NCBI GenBank assembly: GCA_964017235.1
Contig: OZ024929.1
Span: 164,037,609-164,101,608, forward strand
Origin: Sabellastarte sp. h YS-2021
Taxonomy: Eukaryota; Annelida; Polychaeta; Sabellida; Sabellidae
Reading direction: 5' to 3'
Length of the DNA: 64,000 nt
This document shows positions 35,040 through 47,100 of this stretch, piece by piece. Under the pieces are notes generated by a model. The model ran no database searches. It had not been told where the DNA came from and saw nothing but the letters and a program-made list of their open reading frames with translations. How positions within the stretch are numbered: the stretch's first letter is position 1; each line of letters opens with the position of its first letter. Made by a program: the position numbers and the translations under genes.

Positions 35040-35777
35040 CTTTCAAGTGTAGTAAATAATGCACAACTCTTTCCAAACTAGGGATGGGTCGGTAGGTCCG
35101 GTATCTTGGTATCAAGTAGGGTCGTCAGACTCGTCACGACTCCACAACTTCAATCTCGACTAGTTGTGAAATGAGCGTCGTATCGGAACCGATTATTCGC
35201 GTCAACATAATTATTGTATATTCTCACCTCAATTTCACTGGAAACTTTCCTTATATACTTCTTTTAAAGTTTTTATCCATATTATCATCTTTCTGTTACA
35301 CAAACGTATTAAAACAAGTGTATATCTTCAATTCATTATCTGGCAGGTAAACAGGAAGTGATCACCTGAGGCAGGTAGATATTGCAGGTAACATTTTCCA
35401 ACCGGAAATATAAATTGATAAAATTAAAAATTTACATGTCAGTAATGCATGTAGGCCAAAATGGATGCATTTAAGGAAGAAAAGGCGGAATATAGCAATA
35501 CAGCTGTTTAATCTACAGTGAAAAAACTGGAAATTTCTTAAATACAAATGTTTGGAATCTCAGAAAATATCAATGTTGCCACTTTAATGTCTTTGTACAT
35601 GTAATGAATGGAACTTTAAAAGTAAGTTGTTAGAATTCTTCAGTTCTATTTTTTAACCCAAATCTCTTAAAAGTCAGGTAAACTGGGTAAAGGTGGTTGG
35701 TGAGTTGGTTGTGTGACTTCTTTTTTTATTTGGTCATGGTCAGCAACAGTAGCCTCATTTTTATCTGCAGTGTCCAA

Positions 35778-36197
35778 TAGTGGGTGGACGATTAGACGTG
35801 TGCTCGATTAATCGTCGGTGACAGTGTAGAATCGCGGTCGGTCACTGATGTTTTTTAATGATCGATTATTAAGCTTATATCTTACCTTTCCTCATTTATA
35901 TCAATATCCACGTATTTTAAAAATATTTTAGGTATTTTTACATAATAAACTGATAGTTTTGTCTTGAATTTCAAGTTTGTTTATGTCTACCGCCATATTT
36001 ACAGGAAGTGGGTGCTTTCGGTAGATTCTAAATCTCGGAACACCGTTATTCTTAAAGGGTTGACCTATACTTTATCCCGGAAAGTGTTTCTTATATAATA
36101 AACAATAATGGAGTAAAATAATCGATTATGGGTCGATCATCGGTCGGAAAAATGGATGAATAATCGACCATGAAATAGGAGGCGATTCCCAACACTA
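35778..36197. mobile_element. hAT-type MITE in the 3' part of the transposase gene (420 bp)
   Basis: Exact 8-bp duplication GTGTCCAA (35770-35777 and 36198-36205). Ends TAGTGGGTGG and CCCAACACTA. Interior AATCGATTAT-type inverted motifs. Excising it restores an open transposase tail. Confidence 0.9.
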
Positions 36198-36943
36198 GTG
36201 TCCAAGGTTGTGCCAAAATTTGTGGAGGGGTCTTGATTCAGTGGATTCAGTTCCAATGCTGCAGCTGCGCTATATGTGTCGGATTCTTTCATATTTTTGT
36301 TTATGAAAATTATTTCATCCAATGTATCTGGATCTAAAGAAGACCTCGATTTAGTCATGGTCATCCCAGCAATTGAAAAAGTTCTCTCACTGGGTACAGA
36401 TGTTGCCGGAATTGCCAAGTATACCTTGCAAGTTTTGCCACGTTCGGGTACCTAAATTCACCAGATTGCCACCATTCAAGAGCATCTGCTATTCTGACAG
36501 GTTCTTCCGCAACATCATTATACTCCTTATCCAATGATGTTGGTAATGTTAGGTCACATATATCACCCAACAAAGAGGCAAATAATTTGGGCTGGATCTT
36601 CAGTGCCAGGTTCTATTTTGACTTCCACTGGACCTTGTTCACCATCATTACTATCAGATTTTATTTCATGAAGCAAATCAGATATCTTCTGTTTGACTAT
36701 GTCCCTTTGGGTGTTTGTCATTATTTTGAGCTGTTTGAACCTTGGATCCAAAGCAGTAGAGATGATAAGTGGTGATTTAAAAATTTTGTCCAAAGGGGTA
36801 CCATTTTCATTCACAAAAAATCTAGTCATGATGCCATTTTTAATTGCCTGTTTGAGATCCCTTGCAACCACAGTGTCTATATCAGATGCCTCCAAATGAT
36901 TGGCTACCAAATCCTGTACCAATATGTAAATTGCACTACCAGT

Positions 36944-37445
36944 TAGTGCTTCCGCGAGTCGTCAAAGTGCTGACTCGAGTTTCATGAATCACCGACGAGT
37001 CAACTCGAGTTGAACTCGAGTCAATAACAATATTTCAAAACACCCAAACCTTAAATATATATGCACTAACAGGATTCCTTTCATAATGAAATCTATTTTT
37101 AATACATTTCAACAAAATTTGTCATATTTTACCTGCAAAATAAGGATCAACATTCTTGCCATGTTGAGAAATAAAACGGATGTTTTGATTGGTTGTTTTT
37201 TCCAGGTAAGGTATATGGAGAGATATCATTGGCTTTACATCGTAAGAGATAAATATGAAGGAAAATATTAAGTAAACAAGTCAAATTGTGCTTTTATTGC
37301 ATCTTTGTACACTGGCAAGTAGTTTATTTATATACTTTTTGCAGTATATTAAAGGAACTCGAGTTTTAACTAAGACAAACTCACGTTCACGAGTTGAACA
37401 AAAACGATATGAAACTCGAGTTGGCGAGTTGTCGCGAGAGCACTA
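36944..37445. mobile_element. hAT-type MITE in the middle of the transposase gene (502 bp)
   Basis: Exact 8-bp duplication CTACCAGT (36936-36943 and 37446-37453). Ends TAGTGCTTCCGCGAG and CGCGAGAGCACTA. Interior repeats of ACTCGAGTT in both orientations. Excising it rejoins the transposase frame. Confidence 0.92.
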
Positions 37446-38872
37446 CTACCAGTGGGCACATTTTCCTTCCCTAGTAGTTCAGTTGCCTCAAAAAATGGTT
37501 GTAAGACTGGCACAATCGTTTACATAACTTTCCAGTGGCAATCTTTAATGTCCAAAATTGACCTGTCAGATGCAGCAGTACATTGCTTATCATAAAGGAC
37601 ACTGTATATTGGTACTCTTAAAGTTAGCAGCCTTTCCATCATCAAATATGCAGAGTTCCATCTGGTGGACACATCCTGAATGACCTTAAGTGGCTTCTGA
37701 CCTTCTGACCTTTGCTTTTCCAACAAGGCTTATGAGATGACTGACTTATTGAAGTGAGAAACCAGTTTTCTCCCAGCACCCAAGGCCTTGTCGATAGCAG
37801 GCATTTTTAATCCATCTTCTACACAGAGCTGGAAAGTGTGAGCAAAACATCCTGCATGATCTTTGGCTGCAACGCTCATGTTTGCTGCGTTGTCAGTAAC
37901 TAAACAACCAACCTTGCCAATTTTGAAATCTTGGCATATTTCATTTATTGCCTGAGCACTATTTTTCCCAGTGTGTCTATCCTCCATTCTTCGAGATGCA
38001 AGAGTTTTGGCACAGAGTTTCCAGTTTTGGTCAAAATGGCCTGTGAGAGATATGTAGCCATCATTTGCGGTGCTTCTCCAGAGGTCTGAAGTGAGGGATA
38101 CAGGAAGTCCATTCATATCTTTGATGATATCAGATTTGCCATCATCATAAATCTTATGAATGTACTTTGCAATTGTATTCCTGCATGGGACCTTGTACTT
38201 TGGGTTTAGACTGTACAGCAATCTCCTAAATCCATTTCCCTCCACAATACTTAGTGGGCGCACGTCTGTTGCACACATTAGAGCTATATTCCTTGTAATT
38301 TCTTCAGATTTTGATTTTGGTAAGGCCTTCTTCTGTAATGCTCCCCATGAATGACTAAGAGTAGCCTGAACCTGAGCCTTGACATGAGATCCTGCTGATA
38401 GTTGGCTGTTAAGGCTAACTGAAGGGTGTTTATGTGTCAGATGTGTTCTCATTGCTGTGGTCCCACCATGATAAGCCAAAACAGTTTTACATAATTGACA
38501 TTCAGTAACTTTTTTATCTTTCTCTGTTTTTTGCTCAAAATATTTCCAAACAATGGAACCTACACTTTTCCCTGAAGACATATTTTAGGCAAAGTTAATA
38601 TCCAGTTCCAGTAAAATAATAAAATAAAACTCCCAGGTAGGCAAAGTTAATATCCAGTAAAATAAAGTTAAATCCTAGTTAGACAAAGTTAATATCCAGT
38701 CAAATTATAATAAAACCCAGGCTATATGACACAGAAGTCCAGTCAAATAAACTCTACCAAGAGTACATTTCAAAGATTTGATTTATTTATTCACAGAGTA
38801 AATGTTTGAAAAAAAAAGACATGAATTACAATGTTATAATTTATGTAGTTTGTTTCTTGGAAACTTGATGAG

Positions 38873-39412
38873 TTGTCTGAAGAGATGGACATGGAAACAC
38901 CGCACGGAAAGATCCGTAAGCAAGCCAGGGATAACTATTTGGAAACAGCAAGGCGCTCACAGATTCAATATACAAACCAAAATAGACAGGTATTTCAGGA
39001 CTACAATGTGGGGGATGTTGTTGGCATTAAGATTCACCAGGCAGATCGTACCAACACAGATGCTAAGCTTCTCTCTTGCAAGGTACTAAGCATAGACTCC
39101 TCAAAGTCAACCCCATACCAGCTATACTGTGCCAGTGGGATCCTCAAGACACGTTACACCTCAGTGGACCTAGTCAGCATGCAGCAAGTTCGTTTTCCCG
39201 CACTGGAAGAAGTTGATCCTGAGACGCTCAGTGAAACCACAGTCATCCAAGCCAGCAGGGAGAATGGGAGGTGGACAGCAGCACCAAGTGGATCGGTTTG
39301 CTCGTGTAAGGGAAGCTGTATTACCAACAGGTGCAGATGCAAGAAGGCTCAGTTAAAGTGCTCCATAAAGTGTCACACTTCTGTAGTTGGACTATGCCAA
39401 AACAAGTTTTGA
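38873..39412 (+). CDS. integrase-associated Cys-rich fragment (KRBA2/Ginger-like), 179 codons
   Basis: An open frame ending TAA-free at a TGA near 39412 encodes a charged start (MSEEMDMETPHGKIRKQARD), a region VGDVVGIKIHQADRTNTDAK resembling the segment after the integrase core in KRBA2-like and Ginger-type proteins, and a C-terminal cysteine cluster: CSCKGSCITNRCRCKKAQLK then C-x3-C. This CXC-like cluster is known at the end of such integrase-derived proteins. There is no integrase catalytic core in this window, so it is a fragment or a terminal exon. The start shown is the first Met; the frame may be entered by splicing. AATAAA follows at 39467-39472. It lies inside the hAT element, head-to-head with the hAT transposase. 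Confidence 0.6.
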   Translation: MSEEMDMETPHGKIRKQARDNYLETARRSQIQYTNQNRQVFQDYNVGDVVGIKIHQADRTNTDAKLLSCKVLSIDSSKSTPYQLYCASGILKTRYTSVDLVSMQQVRFPALEEVDPETLSETTVIQASRENGRWTAAPSGSVCSCKGSCITNRCRCKKAQLKCSIKCHTSVVGLCQNKF

Positions 39413-39776
39413 ACTTTGATTTACTGTTCCAGTAATCTCTCCTCAAGATGTAAATTAACCAGTGTTAATAAACTAATGGAAATGTAATGTTTGAATATAC
39501 ACTTTAATTCACAAGTTATCGCTTTAGTGTGTAGCTTTAAAAACTAGTTGTTTCTTCTTAAACTTTACCTGTTAAAATGTTATGTATTAAAGTAGTCTTA
39601 ATTACTAGCTGTTTCTGCTTAAATTTTACCTTTTATAATGTTAAGTGTTCATATTCTTGATTTGAAAATATACAAACATTAATAAATTACTTGCATGTAC
39701 TGACTGTGTGTTTTAAGAAACAACAGATTTATTCAAAGTTTCAGTTTTACTGAACTGAGTCAAAATAAAAACATTT

Positions 39777-39875
39777 TGATTTTGCCTAGGTGGATTTATT
39801 TTAAATCCGCCTAGGCGAGATCACAATTTTGATTTCGCCTAGGCAGATTTAAAATCCGCCTGGATTTTAATTTCA
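39777..39875. repeat. GCCTAGGCGG palindromic cluster
   Basis: Four alternating copies of a motif like TTTTAAATCCGCCTAGGCGA and its complement form possible hairpins or a cruciform within 100 bp. Confidence 0.65.
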
Positions 39876-41088
39876 CCGGTAACAAATACATTAATAATAT
39901 TCACTAAACAAACACACAAAACGATTTTTTCAATGACTGAGAAAAAAATTGTAGCTCTCCGAAAAATCAATATTTCCGGCTGCAAAATGACGTTTCTCAG
40001 GTTAATCAGACATCACAAACCTGTATCATGGATACCAATAAGATTTTTCACGTATGTTGTTTGTGAATGTTTTACGAATGTCAGTGTTGTTTGCAGTTTT
40101 ATTTAAGGTAATGAAATATAAATTGGCCCTTGTAAATTATCTTATGTTGAAACAATTTTGCATTCGATTGTCTAAACACAAGTCGGCAAACACAAACTTT
40201 CGAACCGTCAACGACTACTCGGCTAGTCGTGACGGCCCTAGTATCAAGAGTATATTACTGAAATACCGTGATGAGATTTTACAACCGCCACTTCACTTTT
40301 TATAATGGAAGGAAAGATTAAAATATTAGAAACATACCCCAAATCTGAAGAAATTATAAGCTTTTCTCCCCAATTTTCATGCATTTGCAGACTTTATACA
40401 GTACTATCGATAACATTGAGCAGAACTGCCATGTTTAGCTTACAACAATTTATAACCTCAATTTCGCTTGTCAGCTTATATAACTGAAGGAAAACTTAAA
40501 ATATTGGGAACAAACAAGAAATCTGAAGAAGTTATAAGCTTTTTATCTCGTATTTCGCGCATTTAATCACTTTTATTGTGATGTGGTGAAGAGGAAACAT
40601 CCATCTTTGTTTGGGGTGTAGTAAAACGCGGAATCCCGGAATCGGTACGGTTTTGCATTGGCGACCTCCCAATGTACATATTTTTCATACCGACCCATCC
40701 CTATTCCAAACTGATTGGAACAAATACACCTCAAGAGGCTTTGAATATATACGCGGCTGATAATGAAATAGGAACATTTTATTTCTTGGTGGCGGTAATT
40801 GGTACCCGGCAAAAATTGGTAGCAAGGCAGTAATATGTCAAACTGGAAACATGCTAACAGATTTGCAAGCAGGTGAAGAAAATTTCACTTAGAGTAAACA
40901 TGTTGTTCTGCAAAGTTTTGTTTGAAATTAAAAGAAAGATTTAAAGCATGTAAAAAGTGTTCTAGAAGTAACTGATACATGAAAACTAATGCTAGCAGCC
41001 TGGCATGTAACTAGATCAACTGTACAAACATTTTTATGGCAACGAATACTCAATGATCATTTTTATATTGCAATCTATTTGTAGAAAC

Positions 41089-41142
41089 ATGAATATTGAA
41101 AAATTAAAACAGCTTCAGGAACAAGTGAGAATAGGAGGAAAG
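41089..41142 (+). CDS. BTF3: BTF3 coding exon 1 (residues 1-18)
   Basis: It reads [18 protein letters not shown]. The acceptor TTTGTAG ends at 41084, leaving AAAC before the ATG. The donor is AAG|GTAGGT. The exon boundary after GGK matches the break in vertebrate BTF3. Confidence 0.92.
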
Positions 41143-44100
41143 GTAGGTTTCATGTACATGCCTTTCATTGAAGAAAATTTGCCTCTTTCCTCATGGTGGT
41201 CTTACATAGGCAGATTTATTGATTACTCAACTATGGCACAAAGTATTTTAAGCAAATTTAGGAAATTAAACATGATGCGTAAGTGTGAAAACCATCTGTG
41301 AAGACCTAAAATATTTTTGTGATAAAATCCAGGCACACAGGTCTGCAAATCAGACATGGTATGGCTAAGAAACTTTGATTACATTATTAAAAACTTGTGT
41401 TAAATAAACATTATGGTACCAGACCAAATTTTTAGACAACAACAGTCTTACTTTGTGCAGTGTCTTGTTTTCAGTTGGCCTTATCCACATTTCATCAAAT
41501 GCATGATGTATATGTGGAAAATCTTAAATGAAAAGCCCTATTATAAGGTGACCTTAAACTCTGAATAATAACCTATGGCCACCTTAAGGTCAGAAATGGA
41601 CCTTTGACCACTTAGTGCACTCTAGGTTAAAAAAAATGTGGCTCATCCAGCCAAAATTTCACTTCAGAACATATATATGTTCATCTCACTTGTGCCAAAA
41701 ATTTAGGCTTTGAGGTCAAAACTGTGTCCCCAACCTAGGGACTACTTTTTACATCTTTCACATATTTTGCTGGGCAATTTGGAAATGGTAATTCTGTACA
41801 GCCTCAAACTATACTAAATATAACTTGTGTGTGTTCTTTGTGGAAAATTTGAGGTTTGTAACTTTAAAATGTCTTTAAAATGACCACAGAGACAATTTTT
41901 ATGAACTCTTTGCCACTTTAAGCCCTGCACCTCTCAAACTCTGGCTGATCCAGCTAAAATCTTATTTGAGAATATCTTTAAATGTTCTTTTTACGTATTC
42001 CAAACATCAAAGCTTTAGGTTGACATTTAATCTGTGTATGACAAATTTTCCTTGTGAATTGGAAATGGTAAGTCAACTTGTAACCTAAAACTGTATCAAA
42101 TGTAACTTCTGCACATGATGTTAGTTTTTGGGAAATTTGAGGTTTGTTGTTTTAATTTTAAGGTCACAGACAGCAGTTTGAATATTTGAAAAAGGATCAT
42201 TCCTATCTCTGGAGGATTGAAAATAAAATAATAAAAATAATTCATAATATTTGTGGGGTGAAAACCCACTCCTCCAATTTCCTGCATTTTTTTACACATT
42301 TTGCCTTGTAAATTTGAAATATTAAGTCTTGACTAACCTCAAACTGTATCAGATATAGCTTCTGTATGAGATATTTATCTTTGGAAAAATAGAAGTCAGA
42401 AGTTTCAACTTTATGGTCACAGACAACCATTTGAATCATTGAAAAAGGATTGATTTTATTGCAGGAAGAAATGAAAAATGATTTTTAATAATTCGGCTCT
42501 GAAACTCACACCTGTCATATTGGTTGTAAGGCTATAGCAGAAATGTAGAGTTGCAGTGGGTTTCAACGTTTAATTTTCCAAAACTGGTTGTTTGTATGAA
42601 ACATCTCTTCAAAAGCTACAAAGGGAACATAAAGCTTCACCAATTTGTTGAATCTGTTTTGTAACTTTTGGTAATGAAAGCTAAGAAAGTAAAAATAATA
42701 TGTTATACCATCAGATTTCTAGCCTTTTATAACTTCCAATAGTATTTTATTGAAAGTTTGAAAGAAAAATTAAAATTAATATTTAATGTTAAAAGCAACA
42801 ACTGGTTTTGAAAATATTATAACCGGTTGTTGGTTTTTGTGACATGACCATACCAACAACCAGAAAAATAGTTTTCCATATACAACTTTACAGATATGCT
42901 CTGCGGGAAGTGATGGGCTGCTGCATTTGGGCACTTGTCAGCTACTGGCATCTAGGATATTTTGTTTTTAAGCTGGATACTATGTGTACTGGTTCTTCAA
43001 TGTACTAGATGTAGTTAAGTTAATGAATATTGTCTTTAATTTAAGGGAACTGCCCGCAGAAAAAAGAAGGTTGTCCACAGAACTGCTACTACTGATGACA
43101 AGAAATTGCAGGGAACCCTTAAAAAGCTGGGTGTGAGCTCAATTCCAGGAATTGAAGAGGTATGAAAGGGTTTATATAAAGTAGGGATGGGTCGGTATCA
43201 AAAATGTGTACATTGGGAGGCCACAAATGCAAAGCCTGTACTGATTCGGGACTTCGTATTTTACTACACCCCAATCAGACATGGACATTTCTTTGCAGTG
43301 AAATTGCAATAAAAGTCCCCAAATGCTCAAAATATGAGATATATTTTGGTAACTTCTTCAAATTTGTAGTTTGTTTCCAATATTTTAAGACTTCGTTGTA
43401 TTACATGTGTTGATGAGCGAGATTAAGGTTATAAAGTGTTGTAAACAAAATTTGGCAGTTCTGCTCAACATAATTGCTACTCAGTATAAAAGGCTGAGAA
43501 TGCACGAAAATATGAGATAAAAGCTTCTAATTTATTCAGATTCAGGTTACGTTTCTAACATTTGAAGTTTTCCTTCAGTTATGTGTTGACAAACGAAGTA
43601 CTGACTTTCCAATCTCGTCATGGTATTTCATTAAAATGCTCTCGATAACGAGTTACTGGGCCTACCGACCCATCCCTAATGTGTTGACAAGTGAAGTACC
43701 AGCTTTCAATTCTCATGACAGTATTTTATTAAAGTGCTCTCAATGATGAGACACTGAGCCTCCTAATGTATTCACAAACAAAGTGCCGGCTTTCAAATCT
43801 TGCCACGGTATTTCATGGAAATGCTGTCGATACCAAGACACCGGGCTTAACAACCCATCCCTGATATAAATGGGTGCAAAATTTGGCAAACAAGATACCT
43901 GCTCTTTGACTCCTGCAGAGATAAACAAAATTCAATTACACATATAAACAACCAGTGTCTGAAAAAGAATGTGTGTAACAACTAACAGCAAATGCATAGA
44001 CTATTAAACGGAAAGGCTTGAGACTATAATTCCATTGTTTTTTTCTTACATATGTTTTTAGTCGAATCTTTGATTCGAGTTATGTACTGAGTTGCGGCTG

Positions 44101-47100
44101 CGATTTTAAATTCGCTGTTTAAGCCCTTAAATATCAAATTCTGCATAATATTTCTTCACATATGGGTACATTAAGGTCTATACTATACACTCGGCCATTT
44201 TGAAGATTTTTACTGCTTTTATTCAGTTATATTTTATAAAGTAAAAAGCTTGTCTGGCACTTCGTCTGGCTTTCTCCAAGGACCCGTATGTCCTAGAAAC
44301 TATTGTGTTTGCCATTGTAATGGTCTACTCGAACGAGTCTTTTTTAACGGTTTCGTCTGCTGGTTTCTAGACCTTAAACCCCAATTAATTTTAGTCGTCT
44401 GCAGGGTTTACCACGCAGTCACTGTTAATGTAAAATTGTTGTCTGTGCATCTACGTGTACTCAATTATTTGTCAAACAAATAAACCGCAAAGAAGTTAAT
44501 GAATGAAGTGACGTCACGGTAGTACTATACATTTTTTTTTAGCCAATCAAAATCGAGGAAACCTCTGGCAGAGACAATGAAAATATTCAAACTCCGTAGT
44601 TCTACTTTCAACCACTTGAAGGTGCTTTTGCATGTCCTAGAATACTTCATCGGTAAAATACAGCATAATCTGTGTCTCCCTATTATCGCTCATTATGGCT
44701 ACCGTAATATTGTAGAAACAACACACGAATACTTACAATTTGCTTCTGTATCCATATACTCCGTGAACAGGAAATATGCTGGTAGTTTTCATCTTAAACC
44801 AGCCTTGTGGAATGTCAGGAAACCCCACAAAGAACTGCCGTGATTGCGCATATTTGCTCATTAATATTAATGAGGCAAGTCCGTGAACAGGAAATATGCT
44901 GGTAGTTTTCATCTTAAACCAGCCTTGCCTGCCGTGACTGCGCATGTTTGCTCATTAATATTAATGAGGCAAGTCCGTGGACAGGAAATATGCTGGTAGT
45001 TTTCATCTTAAACCAGCCTTGTAAAACTGCGCATCTACAGACCCTTTATATTTGTAAACAAATACCCTCTCGCGACACAAATCTGAAGACTTCCGTGAAA
45101 GCAGTTTCCAAATGCGGGCGATAATACAGAGTTTACAGATTTCAACACCCAGTGCTGTTCTAAGATTCGACTCTGTGGTTGGGTAAAACCTAACCACGGC
45201 ATCCTTGTTTTAGTTTTTTTGTGCTTCAAAAATCCTTGGAAATATATAATGGCATATACACAGAGAGAGTGGGGTAATAACTGCATAAACAAATTAAATA
45301 TTAAGAGAATAATGAAGTCAACCAATATTTTACTAAAATGTGCCTCTGTTGGGGCAGTTACTTTTCAAGTTTTGCTCCATTTTGTCATTTATTAAGCAGA
45401 TGTTTACAGCAACTAACTTCATCAATGAAATTACTTTCTGCACTCTTCTCAATATTTATTCCAACTAGTCGCAAAAGATGACCTTCTATAGTTGCAAATA
45501 TGTTACTCGGTGGTAGTGTTTTGGTTGAATGCAAATTTTAGAACCGGTTTCTGAAAGAGGAAATTCAACGAAAAAGCGGGTCCGTTTGATTTATTTAACA
45601 CGAAGACACAAGTTTTTAAATGCGTACATGAGCTCTAACTTGCATATAGATATGAACCACGATGGGCTTTTTGAAGACTTCAGAGGACAAAATGTGTAAT
45701 ATATTAATAGAATATTATAAAATATGAAATGTTTGTTGTAGTTTAATACTGGAGTAAACTTAAGTTAAAATAATGAATATGTGACCACACCAGTTTTGGT
45801 GAGAAGAAATTGAAATGTAACCAGATCAATGTCTTTCGGTCTGCAAATAGGTTTCTGGTTTACTATCTTCATCACTACTCTGTACACTCGAGTCAATAAA
45901 AATAAGAAAACAGTTCTGTCAATAAAAATAGGTTTAAAAAAAATAGGGTAAAACATTGTTAGCTAACCTGGCACAATTCTATGATGGTATATTTTCCATA
46001 CAAAAAAAAAAAGAGGAAAACTAATGGAAAGAAGTTATAGTCCTCTCCATAGCCTATGTTAAATAACCATTGTGAAATAGTGTTGTGGTTAATTGCATAT
46101 TTTAGAACCAGTTCCTGGAAGCTGTTGAAAAATTGGGTGTGTTTGATTCAGCAAACATGAACTAATTATTAAATGCATACATGATGTATATTTCCCATAT
46201 AAATATGAACCATGATGTGCTTTTTCAACTATATGGCTATAATCTATTATAAAATATACTGTGAAATATTTTAGTAAACTTGTTTTAAAAGAGTTAACAT
46301 ATGACAAAACCAGTTATATTTACATGCAAATGGAAGGTTGCCAGATTAGTGTCTTTCAGTGGGAAAATAGGTTTTCAGTTTACTGTCTTATATACAAATT
46401 TCAAGAAATAGTGGAAGATATGGAGGGAACAGTGTTTTATGCTTGTTTAAATAGTTTTCATTTACCATTTCGTTATATAAAAGTCATATCTTATGCTGTT
46501 ACATATTTCCAAGATTTACAAGTATAGCTATATAGGTGAACCATTGGCTGCACAACAGTGCAAGAAAAGGCCATTTTATAGTGACAAATATGTGGTCTAG
46601 TCCAAATTGAAATAGATTAAATCTAGACTTTGTCATACTTTTTTTTTGAGGTCAAGTTTTGAAAGTTTCTTTAGATCAAACCACTAATCTAAAGCAGTAC
46701 ACATACACTACCTTTTGCCATAAGTAGTGGTGTGAACGGTAAACCGAAATACTGCATTTCGTTTCATTTAGGTAGAAATGACAAAATCCGCAAGAATATC
46801 TAAGTACCGGTTGAAAACGTCATTATATCCCCAGACGAAAGTCGGGGATATATTGGATTCAGGTCCGTCGCGCCGCCGCCGCCGCCGCCGCCGCCGCCGT
46901 AGAAATTTCCTTGTGGACGCGATAACTCAAAAACAAATTAATATTTTTTTTTCAAACTTGGTACACATGTTAAGGGTGCCCAAAGGAAGATCCCTATTTT
47001 AAGGTGACCTTAAACTCCCAGTAAAAAAGAACTTATGGCCACCTTAAGGTCAGAAATTGGACTTTTGGCCACTTAGAGCCCTGTAGGTCACAAACTATGA

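Larger units (their letters stand above)
35667..38581 (-). pseudogene. hAT transposase with BED zinc finger (ZBED-like), inactivated
   Basis: The N-terminal 283 codons (38581-37733) are open: a BED finger at about residues 10-50 (CQLC and THLTHKH ligands), then the hAT RNase H-like signatures SDLWRS and VTDNAANMSVAA. After a TAA at 37730-37732 the same frame continues with QDVSTRWNSAYLMMERLL to a second TAA at 37520-37522, then LDPRFKQLK-type sequence. Frameshifts occur near 36575 and 36415. The C-terminal dimerisation region follows with PATSVPSERTFSIAGMTMT. Two hAT MITEs interrupt it (36944-37445 and 35778-36197). Past the second MITE the frame runs on to a TAA at 35667-35669. Family knowledge: such proteins cut and paste hAT elements. 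With two stops, two frameshifts and two insertions this copy cannot make an active enzyme. Confidence 0.92.
35117..40240. mobile_element. 5.1 kb hAT transposon with degraded transposase
   Basis: Exact 8-bp duplication GTATCAAG (35109-35116 and 40241-40248) of the host MITE sequence. The ends are TAGGGTCGTC and GACGGCCCTA (9 of 10 complementary), with CGTCACGACT-like subterminal motifs. It contains the BED-type hAT transposase pseudogene on the minus strand, two younger MITEs and a plus-strand integrase-like fragment. Confidence 0.85.
35079..40703. mobile_element. hAT-type MITE (TAGGGATGGGTCGGTA family), split by a hAT element
   Basis: The ends TAGGGATGGGTCGGTA and TACCGACCCATCCCTA have an exact 8-bp duplication TTCCAAAC (35071-35078 and 40704-40711). 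Only 35079-35116 and 40241-40703 belong to it. The same family is at 43182-43863 and 53265-57050. Confidence 0.88.
34436..40836. mobile_element. outer element with ends CTGCCTTGCTACCAATT, disrupted by nested insertions
   Basis: TA-CTGCCTTGCTACCAATT at 34435 on faces its reverse complement AATTGGTAGCAAGGCAG-TA ending near 40834. Complementarity continues inward (GGTACCAA..TACCGCC). The TA flanks suggest a Tc1/mariner-type element. The mariner-like MITE sits exactly at its left TA. Only about 300 bp of the 6.4 kb belongs to it; the rest is nested insertions. Confidence 0.65.

Noticed and set aside
38802-39089. Second plus-strand frame overlapping the Cys-rich fragment
   Set aside because: Shadow frame; the family similarity lies in the other frame.
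46778-47002. Open frame with a polyarginine run
   Set aside because: Produced by the CCG triplet run; nothing else in the frame looks like protein.
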